Shown here: positions 52,208 through 61,324 of the stretch, in pieces
Layout of the letters: each line of letters begins with the position of its first letter
How positions within the stretch are numbered: the stretch's first letter is position 1
Assembly: GCA_017615835.1 (NCBI GenBank)
Contig: JAFZZI010000001.1
Span: 50,933 to 114,932, forward strand
Reading direction: 5' to 3'
Length of the DNA: 64,000 bases
Origin: Bacteroidaceae bacterium
GTDB lineage: Bacteria; Bacteroidota; Bacteroidia; Bacteroidales; Bacteroidaceae
Notes under the pieces: generated by a model
What the model saw: the letters and a program-made list of their open reading frames with translations, nothing else
Told to the model about the DNA's origin: nothing
Databases searched by the model: none
Made by a program: the position numbers and the translations under genes

Positions 52208-53874
52208 AGCACGGCCTTCAGGACAACTGCACCGTAGGCAGGAACCTTAATCCGTACAGACCTGTCAGGAAGAAGCGGGGCAAGCAGGGTATAGTCTGAG
52301 AGAAGGTCTTTGAATTTTACCGTTTCATATTCGCCCAGTCCCAGGTACTCGAAGGCGTGCTTTGGGATTGTTATCCCGTTCAGAACTTCCTTGCCGTCGA
52401 AATTTGCAACCACCAGCAGAAGTTCGTTACCGTAATGGCGCAGGAATGCATATTCCCTGTGGGGGTTGAACTGGTCGGATATCGGATTAACGTACATCAG
52501 ATCAAAGAACCTGCCATGCGAAACGGACTTCTCGTTACGGCATATATTCAGAAGCGTCGAATACTGTTTCTGCAGTTTTGTCTCGCTGGCTGTCAGAAGC
52601 GTTCCGTCAATCTTGCCGCAGTTGTAGAGACGCCTGAGTGTGTCCGGCGACCAGTAATCGAATATCGTGCTTCTGCCGTCCTTGCCGCTGAAACCTTCCT
52701 GATCCATGCCACGCTCGCCAAGTTCCTGACCTGCATATATCATCACGGGGCAGTTGTCTATGCAGGCTGAAACAACCATAGCCGGCACAGCCTTGAAGCC
52801 GTCTCCGGCAAAGAAATCCGAGGCTATGCGCTGCTCGTCATGATTCTCCATGAAGTGCAGCATCCTGTTGCCTAATTCTCCTGTCTGCTGCCAGCACCGT
52901 GTGATTGCAGTGGCCGATTCATACCCGACGGTAACTGAACGAAGGGTGTCGTACAGGCCAACCTTGTCGTAGATACAGTCGAATCCACCGTACTCCAGAT
53001 ATGGCCGGTATGCTCCGGGATTGTAAATCTCTGCAATGAAAAGCATATCCGGATATCTCCGTTTTACTTTACTGATGGCATAGTGCCAGAACTCAACAGG
53101 TACCATTTCGGCCATGTCACACCTGAATCCGTCAATATTCCGGTCAGCCCAGAACAAGAGGATGTCGGTCATCTTGTTCCATGTGTCGGGAACAGTGTCG
53201 AAATGGTGCGAACCATCGCCGTAGTCCACTCCGTAGTTAAGTTTCACTGTTTCGTACCAGTCACACTCCGATGGCCATGGGGTGAATCTGTCGTTGCCGG
53301 TCGCTTTGGCAGGGCTTTCAACATAGTCCTGCCAGTCGTGTTCGCCGCCAAGAATACTGCCTGGCAGATAGTAGAAATTATTGGACGGCGAGAAGGCCTT
53401 GCTGCAGTCGTCATCCTCTCCCAGCGCCCGTTTTCCCTTTGGAGTCCGTATCGACTTGTACTCGCGTGCCACATGGTTCGGCACGAAATCCATAATGAAC
53501 CCCATACCGGCATTGTGGACTCTCTTCACCAAGGCGTTGAACTCCGCATTTCTTCGCGGAACCGACACAGCCAGATCCGGATCTATGTCATAGTAGTCGC
53601 GTATAGCGTATGGGGAACCCGCCTCTCCCTTGACGGTCGAGTGGTGACACGTCGGAATCCCGTAGCAGCTGTAGTCAGTTCCGGATGCATGTGCCAGAAG
53701 ACCTGTGAACCAGAGATGCGTAGCCCCCTGCTCCCTGAAATATTTCAACACCCTGTCTGTGTAGGAGTTCAGTTTGCCGCAGCCGTTGCTTTCAATCGAG
53801 CCGTAAGGAATATTCTCACCTCCCGGATTTCCGAAGTGGCGGGTGAAGATCTGCCATATCACACACTTGTTCAT
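52201..53874 (-). CDS. Cytoplasmic GH13 alpha-amylase-type enzyme
   Basis: 557 aa from the ATG at 53874, no signal peptide. GH13 regions: FVPNHVARE (region I), GFRCDMAEM with nucleophile D253, FIAEIYNP with acid E282, and MENHDEQR. The start is fixed by an ATGA overlap with the fabD stop, so translation of the two is coupled. A longer frame from 53931 overlaps fabD and is rejected. Probable role: cleavage of stored or imported alpha-glucans, perhaps with MalQ. Confidence 0.9.
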   Translation of the reverse strand: MNKCVIWQIFTRHFGNPGGENIPYGSIESNGCGKLNSYTDRVLKYFREQGATHLWFTGLLAHASGTDYSCYGIPTCHHSTVKGEAGSPYAIRDYYDIDPDLAVSVPRRNAEFNALVKRVHNAGMGFIMDFVPNHVAREYKSIRTPKGKRALGEDDDCSKAFSPSNNFYYLPGSILGGEHDWQDYVESPAKATGNDRFTPWPSECDWYETVKLNYGVDYGDGSHHFDTVPDTWNKMTDILLFWADRNIDGFRCDMAEMVPVEFWHYAISKVKRRYPDMLFIAEIYNPGAYRPYLEYGGFDCIYDKVGLYDTLRSVTVGYESATAITRCWQQTGELGNRMLHFMENHDEQRIASDFFAGDGFKAVPAMVVSACIDNCPVMIYAGQELGERGMDQEGFSGKDGRSTIFDYWSPDTLRRLYNCGKIDGTLLTASETKLQKQYSTLLNICRNEKSVSHGRFFDLMYVNPISDQFNPHREYAFLRHYGNELLLVVANFDGKEVLNGITIPKHAFEYLGLGEYETVKFKDLLSDYTLLAPLLPDRSVRIKVPAYGAVVLKAVLQ

Positions 53875-54743
53875 GCCAGCGACTTGCGTATGCGGCCTAT
53901 GAGACCGGTCAGTACTGTTCCGGGGCCGCATTCGGTGAACTCTTCTGCTCCGTCAGCAATCATGTTGAGCACGCTCTGTGTCCAGAGTACCGGTGAGTTC
54001 AACTGGGTAATCAGGTTCTGTCTTATTTCGTCCGGGTCAGTATGCGGTTTCGCATCCACGTTCTGGTAGATAGGGCAGAGACCCTTCGAAAACGGTGTCT
54101 TGTCAATAGCCTCTCTCAGCTCGTCTTTTGCAGGTGTCATCAGCGGAGAGTGGAAAGCACCGCCTACTGTCAAAGGCAGTGCCCTTTTTGCGCCTGCCTC
54201 GGTCATCAGGGGACATGCTGCCGCTACGGCTTCCGCCTCGCCTGATATGACAACTTGTCCGGGACTGTTATAGTTGGCCGGAACCACCACCATTCCTTTC
54301 CCGCTCAGTTGACTGCATATTTCAGCAATCCTTGCATCGTCAAGTCCGATAATTGCAGCCATCGTACCGGGAACCTTCTCGCAACATTTCTGCATCGCAT
54401 CGGCGCGGGCGCGAACCAGGCGAAGTCCATCTTCGAATGAAAGAATCCCGGCAGCGGCAAGGGCCGAAAACTCACCCAGTGAGTGTCCGGCCACCATATC
54501 CGGTCTGAAACTGTCTCCCAATGAACGGGCCACCGCCACAGAGTGAATGAAAACAGCCGGCTGGGTTATGTCAGTACGTTTCAGATCATCGGTCGAGCCT
54601 GAAAACATTATCTCGGATATCTTGAAACCCATTATGTCGTCTGCCTGTGCAAACAGATCCTTAGCCCAGTCGTACTGGTCGAACAGATCTTTGCCCATAC
54701 CTGTGAACTGGGCACCCTGGCCGGGGAATACGAAAGCCTTCAT
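53871..54743 (-). CDS. fabD: Malonyl-CoA:ACP transacylase
   Basis: 290 aa from the ATG at 54743, where the sequence begins with the family start MKAFVFPGQGAQ. Active-site S88 in VAGHSLGEFSAL; also RADAMQ and the late GAFHSPLM with the catalytic His. It loads malonate on ACP for fatty acid synthesis. A longer frame to 54902 adds 53 non-conserved residues and overlaps a -7 element. Coupled to the amylase gene by ATGA. Confidence 0.93.
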   Translation of the reverse strand: MKAFVFPGQGAQFTGMGKDLFDQYDWAKDLFAQADDIMGFKISEIMFSGSTDDLKRTDITQPAVFIHSVAVARSLGDSFRPDMVAGHSLGEFSALAAAGILSFEDGLRLVRARADAMQKCCEKVPGTMAAIIGLDDARIAEICSQLSGKGMVVVPANYNSPGQVVISGEAEAVAAACPLMTEAGAKRALPLTVGGAFHSPLMTPAKDELREAIDKTPFSKGLCPIYQNVDAKPHTDPDEIRQNLITQLNSPVLWTQSVLNMIADGAEEFTECGPGTVLTGLIGRIRKSLA

Positions 54744-54841
54744 AATCGTCTGTATTTTTCGTTTGTTTATAGTTTTTGCCGCAAAATGCATAACTTTGCA
54801 TCCGATGCTCTTCAGATGCAGTTGCACTGCTGTCTGGACTG

Positions 54842-54849
54842 CAAAGTTA
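54842..54849 (-). promoter_or_regulatory. -7 element for fabD-amylase operon
   Basis: TAACTTTG on the minus strand, about 98 nt upstream of the fabD ATG. Confidence 0.45.
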
Positions 54850-54859
54850 GTAAAAATCG

Positions 54860-54922
54860 CGCTATTGCGGAGTTGTCCGTAAATAATTGGGTTCACGCAC
54901 AATTTTCAGATACGCAATAGCG
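54860..54922. repeat. 10-bp perfect inverted repeat between fabD and the polysaccharide locus
   Basis: CGCTATTGCG (54860-54869) and CGCAATAGCG (54913-54922), 43 bp apart, in the divergent promoter region. The left arm lies in the -7/-33 spacer of the fabD promoter. Could be an operator or a looped hairpin in RNA. Confidence 0.6.
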
Positions 54923-54966
54923 TTTATTTATAGTATTGTTTATAAAGTGTTGAACTTGACATATAT

Positions 54967-57489
54967 ATGAGAAAGACGACTCTGATTCCGCTTTTTGCGA
55001 TGCTGGCCCTGGCTCTGCCGGCTTTTCCGCAAATGTCCGAGGACAAGATAATCCAGTACGTTGCCGAACAGCAGAAAAACGGTGTTCCGCAGGAGCAGAT
55101 TGTACTTGACCTGAACAAAAGGGGAGTATCTCTGCAGCAATTGCAGCGCATGCGCAGCAAATATGAACAGCGTCAGTCAACCGGAGTCCTGGGCAACACC
55201 CTGTCGGATGGGACAGTCTCCAATTCCAGCCGCGTAAGAAGCCGTAACAGGACAGCCTCAGAGAACGACCCGGATTTCTATTCAGGGAGGACTCTGAACA
55301 TGATTCAGTCTCAGGACGAACAGAACAGGATCAGTCGTGCCACCGAGCAGGAACGTCTTCAGATGATGTACGACGAGTCAATGTTCCTGTTCACCGATTC
55401 CGTTTACCTTCTGTTGGAGTCAATGATGCCTAAGAAGGAAATTTTCGGTCACAACCTTTTCAGGAGCGAGAACATGACCTTCGAGCCCGGACTCAATCTG
55501 GCAACTCCCAAAGACTACACGCTGGGACCGGGTGACGAGGTTATCATAGACATCTGGGGTGCATCGCAGACTACAATTCAGGATGTCATATCGCCGGACG
55601 GATACATAATGGTCGAGAACCTTGGCCCCGTCTATCTTAACGGCATGACCGTGCAGGATGCAGACAGGAGAATCAAGAACGTCTTCAGTCAGATATATTC
55701 CGGACTGAGCGGTGATGACCGGAATACTCACATTCAGTTGTCACTCGGTCAGAACCGTTCGATTGTGGTCAATGTAATGGGCGAGGTAGCCATGCCCGGA
55801 ACCTATCGCATGTCTTCGTTCGGTACGGTGTTCAACGCGCTCTACCTGGCTGGGGGAGTAAGCGAAATCGGTTCTCTGCGTTCAGTCAATGTCTATCGCT
55901 CCAACCGCAAGATAGCTACCGTCGATCTTTACGACTATCTGATGAACGGGCGCATTGACAACGATGTGCGTCTTGCAGACAACGATGTAGTCGTCGTGTC
56001 GCCTATCAGCTGTCTTGTCAACATCGACGGCCGGATACGCCGCCCGATGTTTTATGAAATGCGTACGGATGAGAGCCTGTCCAAACTGCTCGAATATGCA
56101 GGGGGCTTCGTCTCTGACGCATACCGCAGGGACATCCGTGTCACCCGGATGGGCGATGTCGAGCGCCGCATTTTTACTGTCAGTGCCGACAGGATTGCTG
56201 AATTCCGGATGGCTGACGGCGATTCCGTATATGTCGATTCAATACAGGTTACATACTCGAATATGGTTGAAGCCCGCGGCGCGTTCAAACGTCCGGGAAT
56301 GTTCGAGGTGGGCAACGGCATTAACAGCATCAGCGACCTTGTGGAGGCTGCCGGCGGTTTCAGGGATGATGCTTTCCTTACCCGTGCCCTTCTGAGTCGC
56401 ACAAACCCCGACAGGACCTTGGCAAACAAGTCTGTTGACCTTACCGGCATAAGTAACGGCACTTTTGTCGACGATGTGCTGCGGAACAACGATGTGTTGT
56501 TTGTACCGAGCCTCTTCGACGTGCGCGAAGAACCCACTTTCAGTATTTTCGGCGAGGTGCAGTTCCCGGGAATGTATGCCTATTCCGCCAACACCCATGT
56601 CGAGGATATCATACTTCAGGCCGGCGGTCTGACCGAAGCAGCCTCAGTGTCCAAGATTGACGTGGTTCGCCGTGCCCGTGACAGGCAGGCTCTGACCGAA
56701 AAAGATACAATAGCGCAGACATTCTCATTCAGCATCTCCGAGGACCTGAAGGTAACAGACGAATCTTTTACTCTGCTTCCGTTTGACGAGGTATATGTGC
56801 GCCGCAGTCCCGGATATGCCGAGAATCGCCGCGTAAGGATTGAGGGCGAGGTGATGTTCCCCGGCTATTATTCACTCTCCAGTAAGGGCGAGCGCTTGAG
56901 CGACCTTGTGAAGAGAGCCGGCATGTTCACCTCCGAGGCCTATCCATTGGGAGCCCGCCTTGAGCGTACCATGACAGAGGATGAGCGCCTGCGACTCAAG
57001 GACATCACTGCCCTCGTCGCCAAGAACGACTCCACCAACCTCGACATACTCGACCTCGCCACGACATTTTATGTCGGAATCGACCTTCAGGCCGCAATGA
57101 AAGATCCGGGCGGCGACGAGGACATATTCCTGCGTAACGGCGACCGGCTTATCGTCCCCGAGTTCACCAATACTGTGAAGATGAACGGTCAGGTCATGTA
57201 CTCCAACACAGTGTCGTTCAAGGAGGGCAAGAGTTTGAAATACTACATTGACAAGGCTGGCGGCTACAGCGAGGATGCCCGCCGCAACAGGGCTTATGTC
57301 ATATATCTGAACGGAACCGTTGCAAAGGCCCGCAAGATGTCGAAGAATCTCATTCAGCCCGGCTGCGAGATAATAGTGCCGGCCAAATCGGAACGTGAGG
57401 GCCTGAGTGCTACCGAAATTCTCAGTCTGAGTTCTACTTCGGCCTCACTTGCCACTGTCGTACTCGCATTGATTAACCTGATCAAGTAA
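54967..57489 (+). CDS. Polysaccharide export outer-membrane protein (Wza-like, multi-SLBB)
   Basis: 840 aa with a signal peptide (ends PAFPQ). After a polar N-terminal region, the Poly_export domain starts at YTLGPGDEVIIDIWG (about 178-265), followed by at least five SLBB domains (GEVAMPGTYRMSS, GRIRRPMFYEM, GAFKRPGMFEVG, GEVQFPGMYAYS, GEVMFPGYYSLS, GQVMYSNTVSFKEG). It ends with a short hydrophobic segment. The family forms the outer-membrane export channel for capsule or exopolysaccharide. First gene of a plus-strand operon through wzx. Confidence 0.9.
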   Translation: MRKTTLIPLFAMLALALPAFPQMSEDKIIQYVAEQQKNGVPQEQIVLDLNKRGVSLQQLQRMRSKYEQRQSTGVLGNTLSDGTVSNSSRVRSRNRTASENDPDFYSGRTLNMIQSQDEQNRISRATEQERLQMMYDESMFLFTDSVYLLLESMMPKKEIFGHNLFRSENMTFEPGLNLATPKDYTLGPGDEVIIDIWGASQTTIQDVISPDGYIMVENLGPVYLNGMTVQDADRRIKNVFSQIYSGLSGDDRNTHIQLSLGQNRSIVVNVMGEVAMPGTYRMSSFGTVFNALYLAGGVSEIGSLRSVNVYRSNRKIATVDLYDYLMNGRIDNDVRLADNDVVVVSPISCLVNIDGRIRRPMFYEMRTDESLSKLLEYAGGFVSDAYRRDIRVTRMGDVERRIFTVSADRIAEFRMADGDSVYVDSIQVTYSNMVEARGAFKRPGMFEVGNGINSISDLVEAAGGFRDDAFLTRALLSRTNPDRTLANKSVDLTGISNGTFVDDVLRNNDVLFVPSLFDVREEPTFSIFGEVQFPGMYAYSANTHVEDIILQAGGLTEAASVSKIDVVRRARDRQALTEKDTIAQTFSFSISEDLKVTDESFTLLPFDEVYVRRSPGYAENRRVRIEGEVMFPGYYSLSSKGERLSDLVKRAGMFTSEAYPLGARLERTMTEDERLRLKDITALVAKNDSTNLDILDLATTFYVGIDLQAAMKDPGGDEDIFLRNGDRLIVPEFTNTVKMNGQVMYSNTVSFKEGKSLKYYIDKAGGYSEDARRNRAYVIYLNGTVAKARKMSKNLIQPGCEIIVPAKSEREGLSATEILSLSSTSASLATVVLALINLIK

Positions 57490-57496
57490 TGGCGTT

Positions 57497-58582
57497 ATGG
57501 AAAAAACTGACAAAAAAAACAACGACATTGACATTGTCGGATTGATGATGCTCCTTTGGGGTAAAAGGAGGAGAATCATAATCAACTGCTTTTTTGCCGG
57601 CATCCTTGCAATAGTCATTGCTTTCAGTATTCCGAAGGAGTACACTTCCAAAGTTGTAATGGCTCCTGAGTTCACTTCCGGTTTGTCAAAAATAGGTGGC
57701 AACATAGGTTCGCTGGCTTCGATGGCAGGAATTGATCTGGCATCAGCTGGAGGTGAGGATGCCCTGTATCCCGAGTTGTATCCGCAAATAGTCGAATCAA
57801 CCGTATTCCTGACCGAGATAATGTCATTGAATGTAGTCAGCAAGGATAACGATATAAACACGACACTTTACAATTATTTGAAGTCCGAACAGAAAAAGGC
57901 GTGGTGGGAATATATTATCGGGCTGCCGGGGATGCTTATTTCGAAGTTACGTTCCAAACAAGATGACGGTGCCGCACCGCAGGCTGGAGCTAATGAGCGA
58001 TTTCTTACAAGGCGTCAGCAAATATTGCTGAACTCACTTTCAAAGAGAATAAAAGTTGACGTTGACAAGGGTACGAACGTCATTACCCTGCTTGTTACCA
58101 TGCAGGATGCCAGAATTGCCTCGGATGTGGTTCAGGCCGTAAGTGACAACCTCCAGAACCATATCAGTAACTATCGCACTGCAAAGGCCCGTAAGGATCT
58201 GGAATATACCGAGATGGTATATTCCGAAACGAGGGACAGCTATTTTGCCGCCCAAAAGGCGTATGCCGAATATTTTGACCAGCATCAATCTGTCGCCAGA
58301 ATGCAATATCAAATAGAAATAGACAGACTTGAGAACGAACGGAACCTTGCCTATGACATTTACAACCAGGTTGCCAATCAACTGGAATTGGCCAGACTCA
58401 AAGTTCAGGAGAAGACGCCTGTCTGTTACGTCATGCAACCTTCGGTAGTACCTTTCAAGGCTTCAAAGCCTAAAAAAATGATGATGGGGCTGTTATATGT
58501 TTTCCTGGCCTTTTTCGGAACATGTTCATGGTATGTGCTGAAGTATATAATCGAGGATAGAAAGCAAGAGTTTACAGACTGA
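57497..58582 (+). CDS. Wzz-like chain length determinant / polysaccharide co-polymerase
   Basis: 361 aa. N-terminal helix at about 27-45 (IIINCFFAGILAIVIAF), a periplasmic domain with a coiled-coil stretch (about 235-300), and a C-terminal helix (about 330-350). This is the Wzz layout without a tyrosine kinase domain. It sets glycan chain length with the Wzy polymerase. It starts 7 bp after the exporter stop. Confidence 0.87.
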   Translation: MEKTDKKNNDIDIVGLMMLLWGKRRRIIINCFFAGILAIVIAFSIPKEYTSKVVMAPEFTSGLSKIGGNIGSLASMAGIDLASAGGEDALYPELYPQIVESTVFLTEIMSLNVVSKDNDINTTLYNYLKSEQKKAWWEYIIGLPGMLISKLRSKQDDGAAPQAGANERFLTRRQQILLNSLSKRIKVDVDKGTNVITLLVTMQDARIASDVVQAVSDNLQNHISNYRTAKARKDLEYTEMVYSETRDSYFAAQKAYAEYFDQHQSVARMQYQIEIDRLENERNLAYDIYNQVANQLELARLKVQEKTPVCYVMQPSVVPFKASKPKKMMMGLLYVFLAFFGTCSWYVLKYIIEDRKQEFTD

Positions 58583-58590
58583 ACTGAATT

Positions 58591-59844
58591 ATGAGTTCTT
58601 TTCAGGATTTTCTCATACTCGTATCCATTCTTGTAGAAGCCGGATTACTGTGCTGGCTGGAAAAAAAAGCATGGAACACACTTGTAACTCCACTATTTAT
58701 CCTGATGCTGCCATACGTGGCGGTGTTGCTCATTTCTGTTGCCATATCCGGATATTTCGGGTTCATTGACTTCTATTACCCCAGCATTCTTATATGGAAT
58801 GCCGGGCTGCTTCTTTTTGCTATACCAAGCTTTGCTTTTTCTTTCTTGTGCAGGCGAAACAACTATCAGACTGTCAGTAGCGGTATCCGAAATGATGACA
58901 TGCCGCGTATCTTTACTCTTATCGGACTTTTTCTTGTAATGGTTTTTCTTTACAGGATTCTTCAGACTGTCAGAAGTTCCCATTTCATTTTGGGTTCGGA
59001 CGAGTTTGCCGAGGAGTTTGCCGGATATGGTTTTTGGGGCCATCTCAAAAGATTTGGCAGTGTGATGTTGAGCATTTACATCTATTATCTGGACAGGAAC
59101 AGAAGATGGCTGTGGCTTTTCATTATCGTACTTCTTTCGGTAATGGTAATCAATATGGTCAAGGGAACCATGATTATTCCTTGTGTGGTTGGTGTCTTTA
59201 TGAGGATTGTATCCGGAAAAACAAAGATATCCGGCAGTCTCCTTCTCTCGGTAGCCATAAGTGCCGTTGCCGTATTCTTTGTAACCCTTGTGCTTACAAT
59301 TGTCGTGGTAAATGAGAATGACCTTGATGATAAAGCCCTTCTCTTCATATTCCAGCATTTCGTTCACTATCTTACGAGCGGCACTTTAGGGCTAAGCATG
59401 GATATGGAACTCGGTTTTCCTGACAGGGGGGACATAGATGTGATATTTACTCAGTTTATCAATATCTATAACCAGATATCCGGCGACAAGACAATACTGT
59501 CACCGGTCAACCCTGTGTATCATTTCACGGGAACGAACCTTACAAATGTGCGTACTGTATTCGGCACGTTATATATCTATACCAATCATCTGCAGTTCTC
59601 CGTTTACATATTGTGTCTTAGCTCGATATGCTATTTTTTCAAGATAGTTTCAGACGCTTCGCGCAATCTTTACGTAAATTCCATCTATTTTTACCTTTGC
59701 TCTTTATTGGCAATGGGTTGGTTCGAGTTCTATTTCTTCCATCTTGACCTGGTTGAGATACCTGTAATACTGCTGTTGCTGTATTGCTTTGACTGGGCTT
59801 TTGTTGGCAGGAAATATAAATATCCGATAATATGCAGTACCTGA
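58591..59844 (+). CDS. Wzy-like oligosaccharide repeat-unit polymerase
   Basis: 417 aa with about 11-12 hydrophobic helices and a periplasmic loop around residues 255-330 (FIIF-type helix, then GLSMDMELGF and SPVNPVYHF). Sequence is weakly conserved in this family; the call rests on topology and position between Wzz and a glycosyltransferase. It ends 13 bp inside the next gene. Confidence 0.75.
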   Translation: MSSFQDFLILVSILVEAGLLCWLEKKAWNTLVTPLFILMLPYVAVLLISVAISGYFGFIDFYYPSILIWNAGLLLFAIPSFAFSFLCRRNNYQTVSSGIRNDDMPRIFTLIGLFLVMVFLYRILQTVRSSHFILGSDEFAEEFAGYGFWGHLKRFGSVMLSIYIYYLDRNRRWLWLFIIVLLSVMVINMVKGTMIIPCVVGVFMRIVSGKTKISGSLLLSVAISAVAVFFVTLVLTIVVVNENDLDDKALLFIFQHFVHYLTSGTLGLSMDMELGFPDRGDIDVIFTQFINIYNQISGDKTILSPVNPVYHFTGTNLTNVRTVFGTLYIYTNHLQFSVYILCLSSICYFFKIVSDASRNLYVNSIYFYLCSLLAMGWFEFYFFHLDLVEIPVILLLLYCFDWAFVGRKYKYPIICST

Positions 59845-60797
59845 CAGCCATCATCCTGTTGAATTGGAACGGTTCATCAGATACAATCGGGTGTCTTGAC
59901 TCTCTTCAGGCGGTTCAAGGCAATTTCTGTGTAGTTGTCGCAGACAACGGCTCAACAGATGACTCACTGGACAGATTGTATTCATATAAACAGAAGTCTG
60001 ATATCAGGATTCACATTCTTCCGCTTGGCAATAATTATGGGTTTGCCAAAGGTAACAACCTTGCGATTAAATATGCCCAGGAGAAAATTGCTCCTGACCG
60101 TTATCTTTTGTTGAACAATGATACTGTAGTGACACCCGATTTTCTGGCTCAGCTTCAGAAGTCAGAAACCGCACACCCTGATTATAAAGTGTTTACACCT
60201 CGAATCAACTACTGGTATGACAAAAACCTTGTTTGGCTATGTGGCGGCAGGTTGGGATTTGGAACCCGCAAACCTTTTTTCCGTAATCGTAACAGCCAGA
60301 CTACTTCACTTCCTGACTTTTTGCCTGTAACTTTTGTTTCTGGTTGTGCACTGTACTGTCCCGCCTCGTTTGTTGACAAAGACGGCAAACTGTTGACTGA
60401 ACGTTTCTTTTTTGGTGAGGAGGATTACGACTTTTCTCTCAGAATGAAGAAAGAAGGTGTCTGCATGGCATGCGTTACCACATCAGTCATCTATCACAAA
60501 GTGGGTTCTTCCATATCTGCAGATGACAAGACAAGGCTCGGACGCTGGTATATGTATTATCTGGGTCGCCTGATATGTGCCAGGCAGTATTATGGCAGAT
60601 TCAGTTTCTTTCTCATAAGAACAGTATCGTGCCTGAATGCTGCAAGGTATTTCAAGAAATGCCTCAACAGTTGGAAAGATGCCCTGAATATCTCTTCCAG
60701 ACTCATGTCAGAGGCAAAAACAAAGAATGGAATCTCGTACGCAGATTTCAGGTCACTGGTCGTCGAACATGATTATCATAGTAAAAGACATCCTTGA
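59832..60797 (+). CDS. Family 2 glycosyltransferase
   Basis: 321 aa, GT-A fold. NDP-sugar site: TAIILLNWNGSSDT, VVVADNGSTDDS, and YLLLNNDTVVTPDF in place of a strict DxD; acceptor region FFFGEEDYDFSLRMKKEG. Similar to rhamnosyltransferase-type GT2 enzymes. It probably adds one sugar to the lipid-linked repeat unit on the cytoplasmic face. Sugar unknown. Confidence 0.87.
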   Translation: MQYLTAIILLNWNGSSDTIGCLDSLQAVQGNFCVVVADNGSTDDSLDRLYSYKQKSDIRIHILPLGNNYGFAKGNNLAIKYAQEKIAPDRYLLLNNDTVVTPDFLAQLQKSETAHPDYKVFTPRINYWYDKNLVWLCGGRLGFGTRKPFFRNRNSQTTSLPDFLPVTFVSGCALYCPASFVDKDGKLLTERFFFGEEDYDFSLRMKKEGVCMACVTTSVIYHKVGSSISADDKTRLGRWYMYYLGRLICARQYYGRFSFFLIRTVSCLNAARYFKKCLNSWKDALNISSRLMSEAKTKNGISYADFRSLVVEHDYHSKRHP

Positions 60798-60799
60798 AT

Positions 60800-61324
60800 A
60801 TGAAAAAACTGGCTCTGTTCCTATACTATATCCTTTTGAGGCATCTTCCAGCCACAAACAACGGTTCCGCCATGCTAAGGCCTGTCAGGCGTATGCGTTC
60901 ATGGGTGGGGAACAAGGTGTTTGACAGTTGCGGTGACAACGTAAATATTGAGAGAGGTGCCTATTTCGGCAATGGTAGCGGCATCTCCATCGGAAATAAT
61001 TCCTGCCTGGGAGTGAATTGTATTGTCGGAACTCCGGTCGATATAGGTGATCATGTAATAATGGGACCTGACGTAATTATATATACAGTCAATCATGAGA
61101 CTTCCCGTACTGACATACCCATCGGCGATCAGGGAATGACTGAGCCGCGTAAGGTTATGATCGGTTCGGATGTCTGGATTGGTGCAAGGACTATCATACT
61201 ACCGGGAGTCAATGTCGGTAATGGCTCTGTCATTGCCGCAGGTTCGGTGGTATCGCACAATGTGCCAGAATATTCAATTGTTGGTGGTGTACCAGCCAAG
61301 GTAATAAAGTACAGAAATCAATGA
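60800..61324 (+). CDS. Left-handed beta-helix acyltransferase (LpxA/CysE superfamily)
   Basis: 174 aa from the ATG at 60800 (a TTG two codons upstream is possible). Hexapeptide repeats from about residue 55 (ISIGNNSCLGVNCIVGTPV; IGSDVWIGARTIILPGVNVG) and the catalytic His in TVNHETS. These O-acetyltransferases (maltose/NodL type) acetylate sugars of surface glycans. The GT2 stop lies just before it and its own stop overlaps the wzx start (ATGA). Confidence 0.88.
   Translation: MKKLALFLYYILLRHLPATNNGSAMLRPVRRMRSWVGNKVFDSCGDNVNIERGAYFGNGSGISIGNNSCLGVNCIVGTPVDIGDHVIMGPDVIIYTVNHETSRTDIPIGDQGMTEPRKVMIGSDVWIGARTIILPGVNVGNGSVIAAGSVVSHNVPEYSIVGGVPAKVIKYRNQ

Noticed and set aside
53875-53931. Longer N-terminus of the GH13 enzyme (start at 53931)
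   Set aside because: It would overlap fabD by 61 bp; the ATGA overlap at 53871-53874 is the normal coupling signal and matches the GH13 start.
54860-54922. Invertible capsule promoter
   Set aside because: Arms of only 10 bp and a 43-bp spacer with no consensus promoter; no recombinase gene nearby.
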